Notes: generated by a model from the sequence alone, not told the origin. A stretch of DNA of 64,000 bases from Campylobacter concisus (GCF_003048775.2 NZ_CP049272.1:1240001-1304000); one strand, 5' to 3'. Positions 33,107-42,731 are shown, numbered from the stretch's first letter. Numbers and translations are program-made.

Positions 33107-34384
33107 CTATTTCCCAAACTCATAAACGATCTTGCCACTTTTTATCGTGGTAGTCGCTGCGCCTTTTAGTTTTTTACCAAAGAGTGGAGAATTTATAGAT
33201 TTTGAGCGGTTTATCTTTTCATCATAAACGTAATCGATCTCAGGATCTATCACCGCGATGTCAGCTAGCATGCCCTCAGCAAGCCTGCCTTTATCTTTTA
33301 AATTTAGCATCTTAGCTGCATTTGTAGATGTTAGCTCCACCATGCGCTCTAAGCTTATAACGCCCTCATTTACGAGCTTAAGAGTGAGTGGCACAAGAGT
33401 TTGAAGTCCGATGATACCAAATGGCGCCTTGTCAAATTCCACTATCTTTTCATCTGTGTGGTGTGGGGCATGATCGGTCGCGATAACGTCTATAAGTCCG
33501 CTTTTTAGCGCTTCTCTTACCGCTTTTACGTCGCTTATCTCACGAAGTGGCGGTGACATTTTGAAATTTGTATCGTAGGCATTTTTTAAAATTTCATCGT
33601 CGCTAAAGCTAAAGTGGTGTGGTGTGGCTTCGCAAGTGATGTTTATGCCCTCTTTTTTGCCCATTTCGATGATCTTTAGCGAGTACTCCGAGCTTACGTG
33701 AGCGATGTGAATGTGCGCTTTAGTGAGCTTTGCAAGCAGCATATCACGGCTAACTGCGATCTCCTCTTTCTCTCTCGCCATGCCGCGAAGTCCAAGTATG
33801 GCTGAGACCTTGCCCTCGTGCATGACGCCCTGTCTGCAAAGTGAGCAGTCCTCTGAGTGGCTTATGCAAAAGCTACCAAACATACTTGAATACTCAAGCG
33901 CCGCTCTCATCACGCTTGAGCTAGTCACTGGCAAGCCATCGTCGCTAAATGCAACTGCGCCAGCTTCTATAAGATCGCCCATTTCAACGATCTCGTTGCC
34001 ACCAAGCCCTTTGCTGATAGCAGCGATTGGCAAAAGATCGATCAGTCCGCAGTTTTTAGCCTTTTCTATCATCGCCCTTGTGATCGAGGCGTTGTCATTT
34101 ACTGGGTTTGTATTTGCCATGCAAAGGCAGGTGGTCACTCCTCCAGCCACGGCCGCCTGCGAGCCTGAGATGATGTCATCTTTATACTCTTGACCAGGAT
34201 CGCGAAAATGCACGTGCATGTCGATAAGTCCTGGCATGACGAGCTTATTTGTGGCGTCGATGACCTTCTCTGCCTCAAATTTCTCACTTCCGATTTTGGC
34301 TATTTTGCCGTTTTCTATTAAGATATTTGCCTTAAATTTCTCGTCGCTATTTACGATAGTGCCGTTAATTATTGCTATTTTCAT
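33107..34384 (-). CDS. pyrC: Dihydroorotase
   Basis: Class I (PyrC/AllB-type, 425 residues) dihydroorotase, which cyclises carbamoyl-aspartate to dihydroorotate. Metal-site blocks are VMPGLIDMHVHFRDPGQEYKDD (H-x-H), ISHSEDCSL, THAHIHIAHVSS and VIATDHAPHHTDEK (catalytic Asp). It starts 2 bases after the pyrB stop, completing a pyrB-pyrC pair. Class I dihydroorotases often associate with PyrB; whether this one is self-sufficient is not shown. Confidence 0.95.
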   Translation of the reverse strand: MKIAIINGTIVNSDEKFKANILIENGKIAKIGSEKFEAEKVIDATNKLVMPGLIDMHVHFRDPGQEYKDDIISGSQAAVAGGVTTCLCMANTNPVNDNASITRAMIEKAKNCGLIDLLPIAAISKGLGGNEIVEMGDLIEAGAVAFSDDGLPVTSSSVMRAALEYSSMFGSFCISHSEDCSLCRQGVMHEGKVSAILGLRGMAREKEEIAVSRDMLLAKLTKAHIHIAHVSSEYSLKIIEMGKKEGINITCEATPHHFSFSDDEILKNAYDTNFKMSPPLREISDVKAVREALKSGLIDVIATDHAPHHTDEKIVEFDKAPFGIIGLQTLVPLTLKLVNEGVISLERMVELTSTNAAKMLNLKDKGRLAEGMLADIAVIDPEIDYVYDEKINRSKSINSPLFGKKLKGAATTTIKSGKIVYEFGK

Positions 34385-34386
34385 CG

Positions 34387-35316
34387 TTAGCCCCTATTTT
34401 TTGCAAGCGTATTTAGTATCGCCATTCTTATAGCAACGCCGTTTTCAACTTGATTTAGTATGACTGAGTGCGTGCCATCAGCCACATCTGAGTTTAGCTC
34501 CACGCCCCTATTTATCGGTCCTGGATGCAGTACGATCACGTCGTGTTTTGCTAGCTTTATCCTGTTTTTATTTAGTCCAAAGAATTTCGAGTACTCCCTC
34601 GAGCTTGGAAATGCCACGTCCGCACCGCCGCGCTCTAGCTGAATGCGAAGCATGATGATGACATCACTGCCCTCGCAGGCTTCTTCCATATTTTTGCAAA
34701 TTTTAGACTCAAAGACCTCAGCATCTTTTGGCATCATCATCCTTGGCGCAAAGAGCTTTAAATTTATGCCAAATTTCTTCATCGCCCAGATGTCTGACCT
34801 TGCCACGCGGCTTCTAGCGATGTCGCCGATGATCGCCACATTTAGGTTTTTATCTAAAATTTTACCATGCTCTCTTAGTGTGAAAAGATCAAGCAGAGCT
34901 TGGCTTGGGTGCTCATTTGTGCCGTCTCCTGCGTTTACGACGCTAGCCTCTGTTCTATCAGCTGCAAATTTTGCCGCTCCAGAGCTTGGATGACGAAGCA
35001 CGATGATGTCAGTTCTCATAGCAGCCATGTTATTCATCGTATCATTTAGGCTCTCGCCCTTTGTCACGCTTGAGCTTGATGAGCTGAAATTTATCGTATC
35101 AGCTCCAAGTCTCTTTGCTGCAATCTCAAAGGATGTCCTAGTTCTTGTCGAGTTTTCATAAAATGCGTTGATCGTGGTCTTTCCACGAAGATAGTCATTT
35201 TTTTTCACTTGGCTTAAATTTAGCTCCTTAAACTCTTTCGCCGCCTCTAAAAAATATAAAATTTCTTCTTTGCTAAGCTCTCTAGTTCCTATCAAATCTT
35301 TATGTTTGTAGCCCAT
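34387..35316 (-). CDS. pyrB: Aspartate carbamoyltransferase catalytic subunit
   Basis: PyrB (309 residues) condenses carbamoyl phosphate with aspartate. The carbamoyl-phosphate motif is FYENSTRTRTSFEIAAKRLGAD (S-T-R-T-R), followed by NAGDGTNEHPSQALLDLFTL and the aspartate-loop LHPGPINRGVELNSDVADG. No regulatory pyrI gene follows, as usual in this group. It is coupled to pyrC. Confidence 0.96.
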   Translation of the reverse strand: MGYKHKDLIGTRELSKEEILYFLEAAKEFKELNLSQVKKNDYLRGKTTINAFYENSTRTRTSFEIAAKRLGADTINFSSSSSSVTKGESLNDTMNNMAAMRTDIIVLRHPSSGAAKFAADRTEASVVNAGDGTNEHPSQALLDLFTLREHGKILDKNLNVAIIGDIARSRVARSDIWAMKKFGINLKLFAPRMMMPKDAEVFESKICKNMEEACEGSDVIIMLRIQLERGGADVAFPSSREYSKFFGLNKNRIKLAKHDVIVLHPGPINRGVELNSDVADGTHSVILNQVENGVAIRMAILNTLAKNRG

Positions 35317-35332
35317 TTTAAGCCTCTTAAAT

Positions 35333-35743
35333 TTATTTTGCTAGGAAGTCGCAAGCTGGTTGGTAGCCGTTATCACAAGCTTTTTTAAATAAAGCCTTTG
35401 CTTTTTCTTCGTTCTTTGCTTCGTTTGCGTCTTTATCTTTTACAAGACCATAAGCGATCATTTCGCCTAGTTTTTCGCAAGCCATGCCTTCGTTTTCGTC
35501 ACACATTTTTGTAAAAATTTTCTCAGCCTGAGCTCTATCTTTTGCTACGCCGTCGCCGTTAAATAGCATGATCGCATTCATCGTGCAAGCTTTTTTCTCG
35601 CCCTCGCCGCATGCTTTATTAAAAGCAAGATAGGCCTCGTTAAAATTTTTCTTTGCATAAAGCTCATTTGCTTTGTCTAAATTTTCATTTGTCATAGCAT
35701 TTAACGCAAAAACCGCTGCCACTAAAACTAAAATTTTCTTCAT
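35333..35743 (-). CDS. Secreted Sel1-like repeat protein
   Basis: 136 residues with a signal peptide (MKKILVLVAAVFALNA) and about three SLR/Sel1-type helical repeats (~22-55, ~56-90, ~95-133). Each carries the paired-cysteine spacing seen in Helicobacter cysteine-rich proteins (ACGEGEKKACTMNA, MCDENEGMACEKLG, ACDNGYQPACDFL): C-x7-C within each repeat, presumably one disulfide per repeat in the periplasm. Such proteins act in protein-protein contacts; the partner here is unknown. It lies 16 bases upstream of pyrB on the same strand. Confidence 0.85.
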   Translation of the reverse strand: MKKILVLVAAVFALNAMTNENLDKANELYAKKNFNEAYLAFNKACGEGEKKACTMNAIMLFNGDGVAKDRAQAEKIFTKMCDENEGMACEKLGEMIAYGLVKDKDANEAKNEEKAKALFKKACDNGYQPACDFLAK

Positions 35744-35752
35744 TTTCTTTCC

Positions 35753-35980
35753 TTATTTAAATAATTTTGAATGATGTTTTTTCATATACTCAACTATCTC
35801 TATGACCTCGTCGCTACCGCTAGCATCAGAATTTTCTAACGCATCATCGATGCACTCAACATAAAGATTTGCCGCCTCTTCAAGTTTGTCTTTTTTTACT
35901 CCAGCATAGTAGAACATCGCCTCAAGCACCATACTAAGCTCATAGCTAAGTTCTTCTACGCTCACCTCTTCTTCTTTCAT
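35753..35980 (-). CDS. Small acidic protein of unknown function (75 residues)
   Basis: An all-helical, acidic 75-residue protein (EEEVSVEELSYELSMVLEAMFYYAG...) with a lysine-ended tail (MKKHHSKLFK). No domain recognised. Its ATG overlaps the stop of the DHH phosphoesterase gene by 4 bases, and AGGAGG lies just upstream, so it is clearly translated. Coupling hints at a link with the DHH protein. Confidence 0.75.
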   Translation of the reverse strand: MKEEEVSVEELSYELSMVLEAMFYYAGVKKDKLEEAANLYVECIDDALENSDASGSDEVIEIVEYMKKHHSKLFK

Positions 35981-37002
35981 ATTTCCTCCTGTGTTTTTTT
36001 AGTTATTAGATCAACTATCTGCGCCTTGATCGGCTCGTAGCTAAAGCCATCTTTGAAATTTGCAAATAGTCCGCCGCTTGCGTTCACGTGTCCGCCGCCA
36101 CCAACTAGATGTTTTGCCATGGCACTAACGTCAAGCTTGCCATTTGCACGAAAACTTAGCGTTTTTTTATTTGTCACATCGATAAAGAAGTCAAATTCAG
36201 GATTTACCACTAAAAAGTCGTTACCGATAACCGAAACATTGCCGATATTGTAAGTTAAAATTCCTTTATGATCTTTATAGTTTATGCTAAATTTCTCTTT
36301 ATTTTCACTAAGTTTTTTTACGACGTAGTTTGAGATTAGATTGCTTAGCGTATCGTCTTTATCCTCTTTGAAAAATGACTTTTTAATAGCATGCACCTGC
36401 ATGTCAAGCCCGATATAGTCGTTTTTTTCGTTAAGAAATTTGCTAGCTTCTTTTAATAGATGATCCATATAGAGGTTGTTTTCAGCTTCAAACATCACCT
36501 TGTTTATCTCTTTAGCATTTGCAACAAGTCCTAAGCAAACTTTGCCCATTTCGAAATTTTTATCATCTTTTAGCCAGATATCCACGGCATTTACGACGTC
36601 ACTAAAAATTTCAAGCTCTTTGTTTTTGCCAAAAATACCTGCAAAAAAGTCGTAAGTGATCTTTGTGGCGCACCTTGAACTATCTAAAAAGTACCAAGCA
36701 TAAGCGTTCGCGCACTCGGCACCGCTTTGGTGATGATCTAGCAAAAATAGCTTTATATTTTTACCCTCTATCATCTCAGTAAAGCTCTCACACTGAGCTA
36801 GAGTTAAATTTAGATCGGTGATCAAGATAATGTTTTTATCATCATTTGAGGCATCTATCTCAGTTAAAATTTGAGCAAATTTATCATCTATCTCTCTGCC
36901 GTAGTTTGAGTTTAGAAATTTCACATCTTTGAAGTAAAAATTTGTTATGTATTGCGCGCCGTATCCGTCAAGATCGGTGTGCGAGAGGTGATAAATTTTC
37001 AT
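35977..37002 (-). CDS. DHH-family phosphoesterase
   Basis: 341 residues with the DHH superfamily layout: an N-terminal YHLSHTDLDGYGAQYI (D-x-D metal motif), IILITDLNLTLAQCESF, LFLLDHHQSGAECANAYAW (DHH motif, ~90-108), and a C-terminal DHHA1 domain with the substrate loop LVGGGGHVNASGG (~300). Relatives cleave nano-RNA or cyclic dinucleotides (NrnA/GdpP-like) or are RecJ-like nucleases. The compact two-domain form without PAS or GGDEF modules argues for an oligonucleotide/pNp-type enzyme, but the substrate is not decided. It lies between flhA and a small acidic protein. Confidence 0.85.
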   Translation of the reverse strand: MKIYHLSHTDLDGYGAQYITNFYFKDVKFLNSNYGREIDDKFAQILTEIDASNDDKNIILITDLNLTLAQCESFTEMIEGKNIKLFLLDHHQSGAECANAYAWYFLDSSRCATKITYDFFAGIFGKNKELEIFSDVVNAVDIWLKDDKNFEMGKVCLGLVANAKEINKVMFEAENNLYMDHLLKEASKFLNEKNDYIGLDMQVHAIKKSFFKEDKDDTLSNLISNYVVKKLSENKEKFSINYKDHKGILTYNIGNVSVIGNDFLVVNPEFDFFIDVTNKKTLSFRANGKLDVSAMAKHLVGGGGHVNASGGLFANFKDGFSYEPIKAQIVDLITKKTQEEI

Positions 37003-37011
37003 CGTTTTCCT

Positions 37012-39204
37012 TTATAAATTTTCTATTTCTATGACGCCAACCGTTTCAAATGGCGTATTTGCCGAGATCTCAGCAAAACTTAGCACCACGATGTCGATGG
37101 CAAAATTTGCACAGATATTTGCTATAAATTTGCGCAAGCTTGGCTCCACGCAAAGTACCATCTCTCCGTGCTGGCTCATCGGACGCTTCTCTTTTTCATG
37201 TCTTAGAGCCTGAACGATCGATGAAGTTTGAGCCACATTTATCATAAGATGATACGCGCCATCTTTATACTGCACCGCGTCCATAAGCTTTTGCTGCGCA
37301 GCACTATCTAAAATGTAAAAATTTAGCTGACCTTTCTCATCGACATAAAGCGAAGTGATGACACGTGAGAGCGCTGCACGCACGTGCTCGATGATCATGT
37401 CTAGGTTTTTACTAACCTCGGCGATGTCGCTAATTGATTCAAGTATGCTAAGCAGATCTTTGATCGGGATATTGTCTTTAAGCAGCGCTTTTAAAACCTT
37501 TTGGATCAAATTTATAGGTGCGATCCTTAGCGTATCCTCGACCACAACTGGGTAGTCGATCTTTAGTTTGTCTAATAAATTTTGCGTCTCTTGGCGAGTT
37601 AGAAGCTCAGCTGCGTTTTGCTTGATAAGCTCACTCATGTGCGTTGAGATGACGCTTGCAGGATCAACTATCGTGTAGCCGCTAAGTATGGCGTCCTCTT
37701 TGACGCTAGCATCGATCCAAAGAGCGTCTAGCCCAAAAGCTGGCTCTTTTGTCGGAATCCCCTCGATATCTTCGCTAACTAGGCCACTATCCATCGCTAG
37801 AAATTTATCAGCATAAATTTCACCCTGACCGATCACGATACCTTTTAGCTTAAAGCGGTATTCGTTTGGCGGTAATTGAAGGTTATCGCGGATCCTTATC
37901 TTTGGCATCAAAAAACCAAGACTTGAAGCAATATTTCGCCTCATAGCACGAATTCTCTCAATGAGATCCACGTCAGCTAGCTTTAGCAGGCCATATCCTA
38001 GGTCGAGCTCTAAAATTTCAAGCTTCAAGATGTCATTTATCTTTGTCTCTTCTTCTCTTGCGATCTCTTCGTCGCTCTTCTTTGGAACCTTAGTAGTGGC
38101 ACCACTAGCAGCTGCTCCTGCTCCACCTTGCGTAGCGGCTCCAGCTTTTTTAGAAGCTGTTTTGTCTTTTGACGCAAGGCTTAAATTTAGCCCGCCATCT
38201 TTGGTCTGTTTGATAATGTAGCCAAGCCCCAAAAATAGCAGCGCTATAAAGCCAAGAGAAAGGGTTGGAAGTCCAGGAACAAGGGCAAACATAAATAGTA
38301 TGAAGCCCACTATCAGTAAGGTTTTATAATCCCCTAATAGCTGATTTAACGTACCTTCTGCAAAGTCCTCATCGTCCTTGCTAGCCCTTGTGATGATAAT
38401 AGCAGTCGCTGTTGATGTGATCAGTCCTGGGATCTGACTCACAAGGCCATCGCCGATAGTTAGGATCGTATAATACTGAGCAGATGTCGCCATATCAAGG
38501 CCATGCTGAAACGAACCGATAGCAAAGCCGCCGATGATATTAATGATAGTGATGATGATGCCAGCGACGGCGTCACCTTTTATAAATTTAGACGAACCAT
38601 CCATCGCGCCATAAAAATTTGCTTCGCCGATGATGGCTTGACGTCTTTCGCGCGCTGTTTTTTCGTCAATCAGGCCTGCATTTAGGTCCGCATCTATCGC
38701 CATTTGCTTACCTGGCATCGCATCAAGTGTAAAACGCGCTTGCACTTCACTTACACGGGTTGAGCCCTTTGTTACGACCATAAAATTTATGAGAACCAAG
38801 ATGCAAAAGACGATGGTGCCGATGACAAAGTTGCCGCCAACGACGAAATTTCCAAAACTTGAGATGATCTCGCTGACCGCTTCTGGGCCGTTGTGACCTT
38901 CGCTTAAGATCATACGCGTGGTTGCGATATTTAGCGAGAGGCGAAAAAGCGTAACGATAAGGATCAGTGTCGGAAATGTGCTAAGATCGGTTGGTTTTGG
39001 CACATAAATCGAAATTAAAATTATAAGCACAGAAATCGAGATCGAAAGTGCCAGGAAAAAGTCAAGCACCGTGCTTGGAAGCGGTACGATGATGATAGCA
39101 AGGATGGCAACAATGATACCAACGATGCTAAGACTTTTAAACTTAACAATTGGCGCAAGAAACGGCGCAACAAGAGTTAAGATGTTATTTTTTTGCTTTG
39201 CCAA
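37012..39204 (-). CDS. flhA: Flagellar export gate protein FlhA
   Basis: FlhA (730 residues) is the core membrane subunit of the flagellar type III export gate. Eight membrane helices occupy roughly residues 20-325, with the FHIPEP-region landmarks (LPSTVLDFFLALSISISVLILLIS-like N-terminus, FPTLILIVTLFRLSLNIATTRMIL, MPGKQMAIDADLNAGLIDEKTARERR). A low-complexity Ala/Gly/Lys linker (~355-380) precedes the cytosolic domain, with RIRDNLQLPPNEYRFKLKGI and PREPAFGLDALWI-like segments. It would export the FlaC-type flagellin at 5.3-6.1 kb among other substrates. It starts 2 bases after the Rrf2 gene. Confidence 0.97.
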   Translation of the reverse strand: MAKQKNNILTLVAPFLAPIVKFKSLSIVGIIVAILAIIIVPLPSTVLDFFLALSISISVLIILISIYVPKPTDLSTFPTLILIVTLFRLSLNIATTRMILSEGHNGPEAVSEIISSFGNFVVGGNFVIGTIVFCILVLINFMVVTKGSTRVSEVQARFTLDAMPGKQMAIDADLNAGLIDEKTARERRQAIIGEANFYGAMDGSSKFIKGDAVAGIIITIINIIGGFAIGSFQHGLDMATSAQYYTILTIGDGLVSQIPGLITSTATAIIITRASKDDEDFAEGTLNQLLGDYKTLLIVGFILFMFALVPGLPTLSLGFIALLFLGLGYIIKQTKDGGLNLSLASKDKTASKKAGAATQGGAGAAASGATTKVPKKSDEEIAREEETKINDILKLEILELDLGYGLLKLADVDLIERIRAMRRNIASSLGFLMPKIRIRDNLQLPPNEYRFKLKGIVIGQGEIYADKFLAMDSGLVSEDIEGIPTKEPAFGLDALWIDASVKEDAILSGYTIVDPASVISTHMSELIKQNAAELLTRQETQNLLDKLKIDYPVVVEDTLRIAPINLIQKVLKALLKDNIPIKDLLSILESISDIAEVSKNLDMIIEHVRAALSRVITSLYVDEKGQLNFYILDSAAQQKLMDAVQYKDGAYHLMINVAQTSSIVQALRHEKEKRPMSQHGEMVLCVEPSLRKFIANICANFAIDIVVLSFAEISANTPFETVGVIEIENL

Positions 39205-39206
39205 CT

Positions 39207-39611
39207 TTACTTCTTAACGATGTCACTTAGTTTTATCGCATCAAGCATCTCGTCGATCTTGCCTTGAAGACCGCTAAACATCGACCAAATTTGACAGCTC
39301 GAGGCTTTGTTTGACGGGCAGCCATCCGCAGAAGATGAGCACTCAAAGACGTTAAGTTCACGTTTTTCAGCGCACTCTATTATCTTTTTTATGCTTAAAT
39401 TTTCAGGTTCGTTATTTAGCGCGAAACCGCCATTTGCCCCTTTAAACGACTTTAAAATTCCATCTTTTGCAAGATTTTGTAAAATTTTGGCTAAAAAGCT
39501 TTTTGAAATTTTAAGTTCATTTGAGATCGTATCAACATCAACTGGAGATGATTTTTGAGATATTAAAATAAGTGAAAGTAGAGCGTATTCGCTTGCCTTT
39601 GTAAAAAGCAT
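39207..39611 (-). CDS. Rrf2-family transcriptional regulator
   Basis: 134 residues: a winged helix (ASEYALLSLILISQKSSPVDVDTISNELKISKSFLAKILQNLAKDGILKSFKGANGGFAL) and a cysteine cluster (VFECSSSADGCPSNKASSCQIW: C-x7-C-x6-C) at the place where IscR/NsrR-type proteins ligate an Fe-S cluster. It likely senses iron-sulfur status, NO or oxygen; the target is not evident. Adjacent to flhA (2-base gap) and divergent from rpsO, an order I recall in C. jejuni. Confidence 0.9.
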   Translation of the reverse strand: MLFTKASEYALLSLILISQKSSPVDVDTISNELKISKSFLAKILQNLAKDGILKSFKGANGGFALNNEPENLSIKKIIECAEKRELNVFECSSSADGCPSNKASSCQIWSMFSGLQGKIDEMLDAIKLSDIVKK

Positions 39612-39717
39612 TTATCTTCCTTAAATCTTTAAATAGCCCTAATTTTATTAAATTTTTACTGCATTTTTCATTAATTTTTAAAAAGCGTAGTTTTATCTAA
39701 CTTTATGTTTTAAATGA

Positions 39718-39723
39718 TATAAT
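39718..39723 (+). promoter_or_regulatory. -10 box of rpsO
   Basis: TATAAT about 34 bases before the rpsO ATG, which itself has a strong AGGAGGT ribosome-binding site. Confidence 0.75.
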
Positions 39724-39757
39724 CGCTCTTCCAAAATTCACCAATCAGGAGGTCATT

Positions 39758-40030
39758 ATGGCTTTGGATTCGGCTAAAAAAGCTCAAATAGTTGCGAAAT
39801 TCGCTAGAAAAGAGGGAGATACAGGCTCTCCAGAAGTTCAAATAGCTCTTTTAACAGCTAGAATAACTGAACTTACAGAACACCTTAAAATTTTCAAAAA
39901 AGACTTTTCATCACGTTTAGGTCTTTTGAAACTAGTTGGTCAAAGAAAAAGACTTTTAAAGTATCTTAAAAACAAAGACTACACTACATATTCAAAACTA
40001 ATCTCTGAGCTTGGCTTAAGAGATAAATAA
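39758..40030 (+). CDS. rpsO: 30S ribosomal protein S15
   Basis: S15 (90 residues) binds 16S rRNA in the platform of the small subunit. The family signature [31 protein letters not shown] and [22 protein letters not shown] is complete. Monocistronic, with its own promoter and terminator. Confidence 0.98.
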   Translation: MALDSAKKAQIVAKFARKEGDTGSPEVQIALLTARITELTEHLKIFKKDFSSRLGLLKLVGQRKRLLKYLKNKDYTTYSKLISELGLRDK

Positions 40031-40036
40031 TCCATC

Positions 40037-40055
40037 GGAGAGCGATCTGCTCTCC
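40037..40055 (+). terminator. Rho-independent terminator of rpsO
   Basis: GGAGAGC-gatct-GCTCTCC, a perfect 7-bp stem 6 bases after the rpsO stop, followed by a TTATTAAATTTCCTTT tail. Confidence 0.9.
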
Positions 40056-40424
40056 TTATTAAATTTCCTTTATCCATATTTTTTATTCAAAATTTACAGC
40101 TCAATTTTAAAATTTTTCTATCTTTAGTATTAATTTATCTACTCACAATATGATTAACCTTTTTAAATAAAGTAAAATTAGAATTAATTTCTTTATTTTA
40201 TATAAAAAGCTAAATCTCTATATCTTTATTTCTTTTATAATAAATTTATCAATTTTAAATAAATTTTAAAATCCCTAAATAATTGACTTTATTGGAAGTA
40301 AATTAATTTTAGCTTAAATTAGAAATTTATTTTTATAGATAAAGAATTTTTATTAAAGATTAAGAATCTGACTACTAATATTATCCATATAAAAATATGC
40401 ATATATTGCATAGCAAAGGAGAAA
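40056..40424 (+). promoter_or_regulatory. AT-rich upstream region of fdhF
   Basis: About 370 bases without a gene. Apart from A/T-rich tracts it holds the perfect palindrome ATATGCATAT (40395-40404) some 20 bases before the fdhF ATG and a ribosome-binding site AAAGGAG (40416-40422). The promoter must be in here, but I cannot pick a convincing -10/-35 pair; the length suggests regulatory sites. Confidence 0.45.
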
Positions 40425-42704
40425 ATGATGAAAGAAGGCAAAGTCATCTGTCCTTATTGTGGGACAGGCTGTCAAGTAACCTTGCATGTGGAAAACAATG
40501 TCGTTCGTGCCGCCACTGGCGTTGAAGACAATCCAGTCAATCAAGGAAATTTATGTTTAAAAGGCTTTTATGGCTGGGATTACGTTGCAAGTCCAGATAG
40601 ACTCACAAAACCATTAATTAGAAAGAAAAATGGCGTATTTTCAAAGGATGGTGATTTTGAGGAAGCTAGCTGGGATGAGGCGCTTGATCTTGTCGTAGAA
40701 AAAATGAAAGAGACCAAGGCAAAATATGGTCCAGACGCATTAGCCGGAAATTTCTCAGCACGCTGTACGCTTGAGGACAACTATGTCGCTCAAAAGTTAA
40801 TGCGCGCTGTAATTGGTACAAATAACGTCGACCACTGCGCTAGAATTTGACACGCTCCGACAGTAGCAGGACTTGCTAAAACAATCGGAAACGGAGCTGC
40901 CACAAATAGCTTTACAGAGATTGGCACTTATAGTAACTGTATATTAATGATAGGCTCAAATCCAGAAAATGGCCACCCAATCGCAGCTATGCACATCCAA
41001 AGAGCGCTAAACCGCGGTGCTAAACTGATCGTTATTGATCCTATTAAGACCGAGTTTGCAAGCAGAGCTGACATTCACTTACAACTAGAGCCTGAGCACA
41101 ACATCCCAGTTATCAACGCACTTCTTTATACTATCATCGAAGAAGGCCTTGTAAATGAGGAATTTGTAAGAGATCACACAATAGGCATTGAGTACGTCAA
41201 AGAAGCTGTAAAAGACTATGCTCCAGAGGTCGTGGCTAAATACACAAGGCTAAATCCAGAGGATATCAGAGCGGCTGCTAGAATGTACGCTACCACAAAG
41301 CCAGCTGTCATCACTCACGGCATGGGTGTAACTCACTTTAACCACGGCGTTGGCGGAGTTTGCGATGTGTCAAATTTATTCTTGATCACCGGCAACATCT
41401 GCGAGCTTGGCACAGGCGACTTACCACTAAGAGGCCAAGAGAACGTTCAAGGCTGCTGTGACATGGGTGTTTTGCCAAATATCTTCCCAAATCTTGGCTC
41501 AGTAACTGATCCAGAGCAAAGAGCTTGGTTTGAAAAAATGTGGCACCTAGAACCTGGATTTTTGAGCTCAAAAATAGGCGTTCATAAAACCGAAGTACCT
41601 GATGCGATCCTTGATGGCAAAGTACATTTCTTCTGGACTATCGGCGAAAATCCAGTCATCTCTGAGCCAAATACAAACCACTTCTTAAAAGGTATCGCTC
41701 ATGTTGATTTCTACGTCGTGCAAGATCTATTTTTAACTGAGACTTCACTAAAAGCTGACGTCATACTTCCTGGCGTTGCAAGTAGCGAGAAAGAAGGACT
41801 TTATACAAACGCAGAACGCCGCGTACAGCACAATGAAGCAGTCATCACACCTCCAGGCGATGCTAGACAAGACTGGTGGATCGTTTGTGAGATCGCACGT
41901 CGTTTAGGTGCAACAGAGGGCTTTAACTTCAACTCACCAGAAGAAATTTGGGAAGAAGTTAGAAAATGCGACCCTAGACGATATGGTGGCATGAGTTATT
42001 ACCGTATCAAAAAGTATCACGGACTTCACTGGCCATGTCCAAACGAAGATGATATGGGCGGTCAGAGCTTGTATCTTGATAAGAAATTTTTCACACCTGA
42101 TGGCAAGGGTCGTTTTGTGCCATGCCTCTTTGTGGATAAGGCCGATAAGATCGAGAGCGCAAAACTTGAGTTTGCTAAGAAGATGAATATGTCGCCTGAG
42201 TATCCTATCATGGCTGGCTCAGTCGATGAAAAGACTGACGATGAGTATCCGATACAGCTTCTAACCACTAGAAAGGTCTATCAATACACCGTTGGCACTA
42301 TGACAAGACGCTCACGAGCGATCGAAGAGGGTGGAGATAGTATCGGACCTATCGCCGAGATGAATCCAGCACTTGCAGCAAGATATGGCTTAAAACAAGG
42401 CGACTTCATCAAAGCATGGAGTAGATACGGCTACATCGTCGTAAAAGCTGAAGTAACAGACATCGTGCCTGATGGCATCATCCAGATGACTTTCCACTAC
42501 TGGGAGAGCTCTTGCAATGAGCTAACAAGCAGTGGCTGGGACTACATCAGTAAGACTCCGACATTTAAAGCAGCTATTCAGATCAAAAAGATCGATGAAG
42601 AAGAATTTTTACGAGTTCGCGAACTAAAACGCATAAAATTCCAAACTTCAAAAATCATCTACGATGACTTCCACCATCACGGAAACGCAGCGATAAATGA
42701 GTAA
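40425..42704 (+). CDS. fdhF: Selenocysteine-containing formate dehydrogenase H-like catalytic subunit
   Basis: One gene with an in-frame TGA at 40848-40850 read as selenocysteine: upstream ...NVDHCARI, downstream HAPTVAGLAKTIGNGAATNSF, exactly the Sec context of E. coli FdhF. The 759-residue product oxidises formate to CO2 at a molybdopterin guanine dinucleotide centre. An N-terminal [4Fe-4S] motif (CPYCGTGC...NLCLKG) precedes the MGD domains (ILMIGSNPENGHP, THGMGVTHFNHGVGG, LPLRGQENVQGCCDMG) and a C-terminal MGD-binding domain. No Tat signal, so it is cytoplasmic. No electron-transfer or hydrogenase subunits adjoin it, so its partner is encoded elsewhere. AAAGGAG precedes MMKEGK; either of two consecutive ATGs could serve. 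Confidence 0.93.
40851..40896 (+). promoter_or_regulatory. Bacterial SECIS element of fdhF
   Basis: Directly after the TGA, TAGCA (40864-40868) and TGCTA (40874-40878) enclose the loop GGACT, close to the GGUCU loop of E. coli fdhF that SelB reads. Outer pairing is available between CCGA (40857-40860) and TCGG (40885-40888), or CTCCG and CGGAG (40892-40896). Position and shape fit SelB-dependent selenocysteine insertion. Confidence 0.85.
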
Positions 42705-42731
42705 ATTTAGCGGGTAACTCCCGCTAAATTT
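42703..42731 (+). terminator. Rho-independent terminator of fdhF
   Basis: Perfect 12-bp stem AAATTTAGCGGG / CCCGCTAAATTT with a 5-base loop, starting within the stop codon and followed by CTTTAC. Confidence 0.9.

Noticed and set aside
40425-42704. A nonsense-broken formate dehydrogenase split into two genes
   Set aside because: The TGA is at the exact selenocysteine position of FdhF-type enzymes, is followed by a SECIS-like hairpin, and the frame continues with conserved sequence on both sides.
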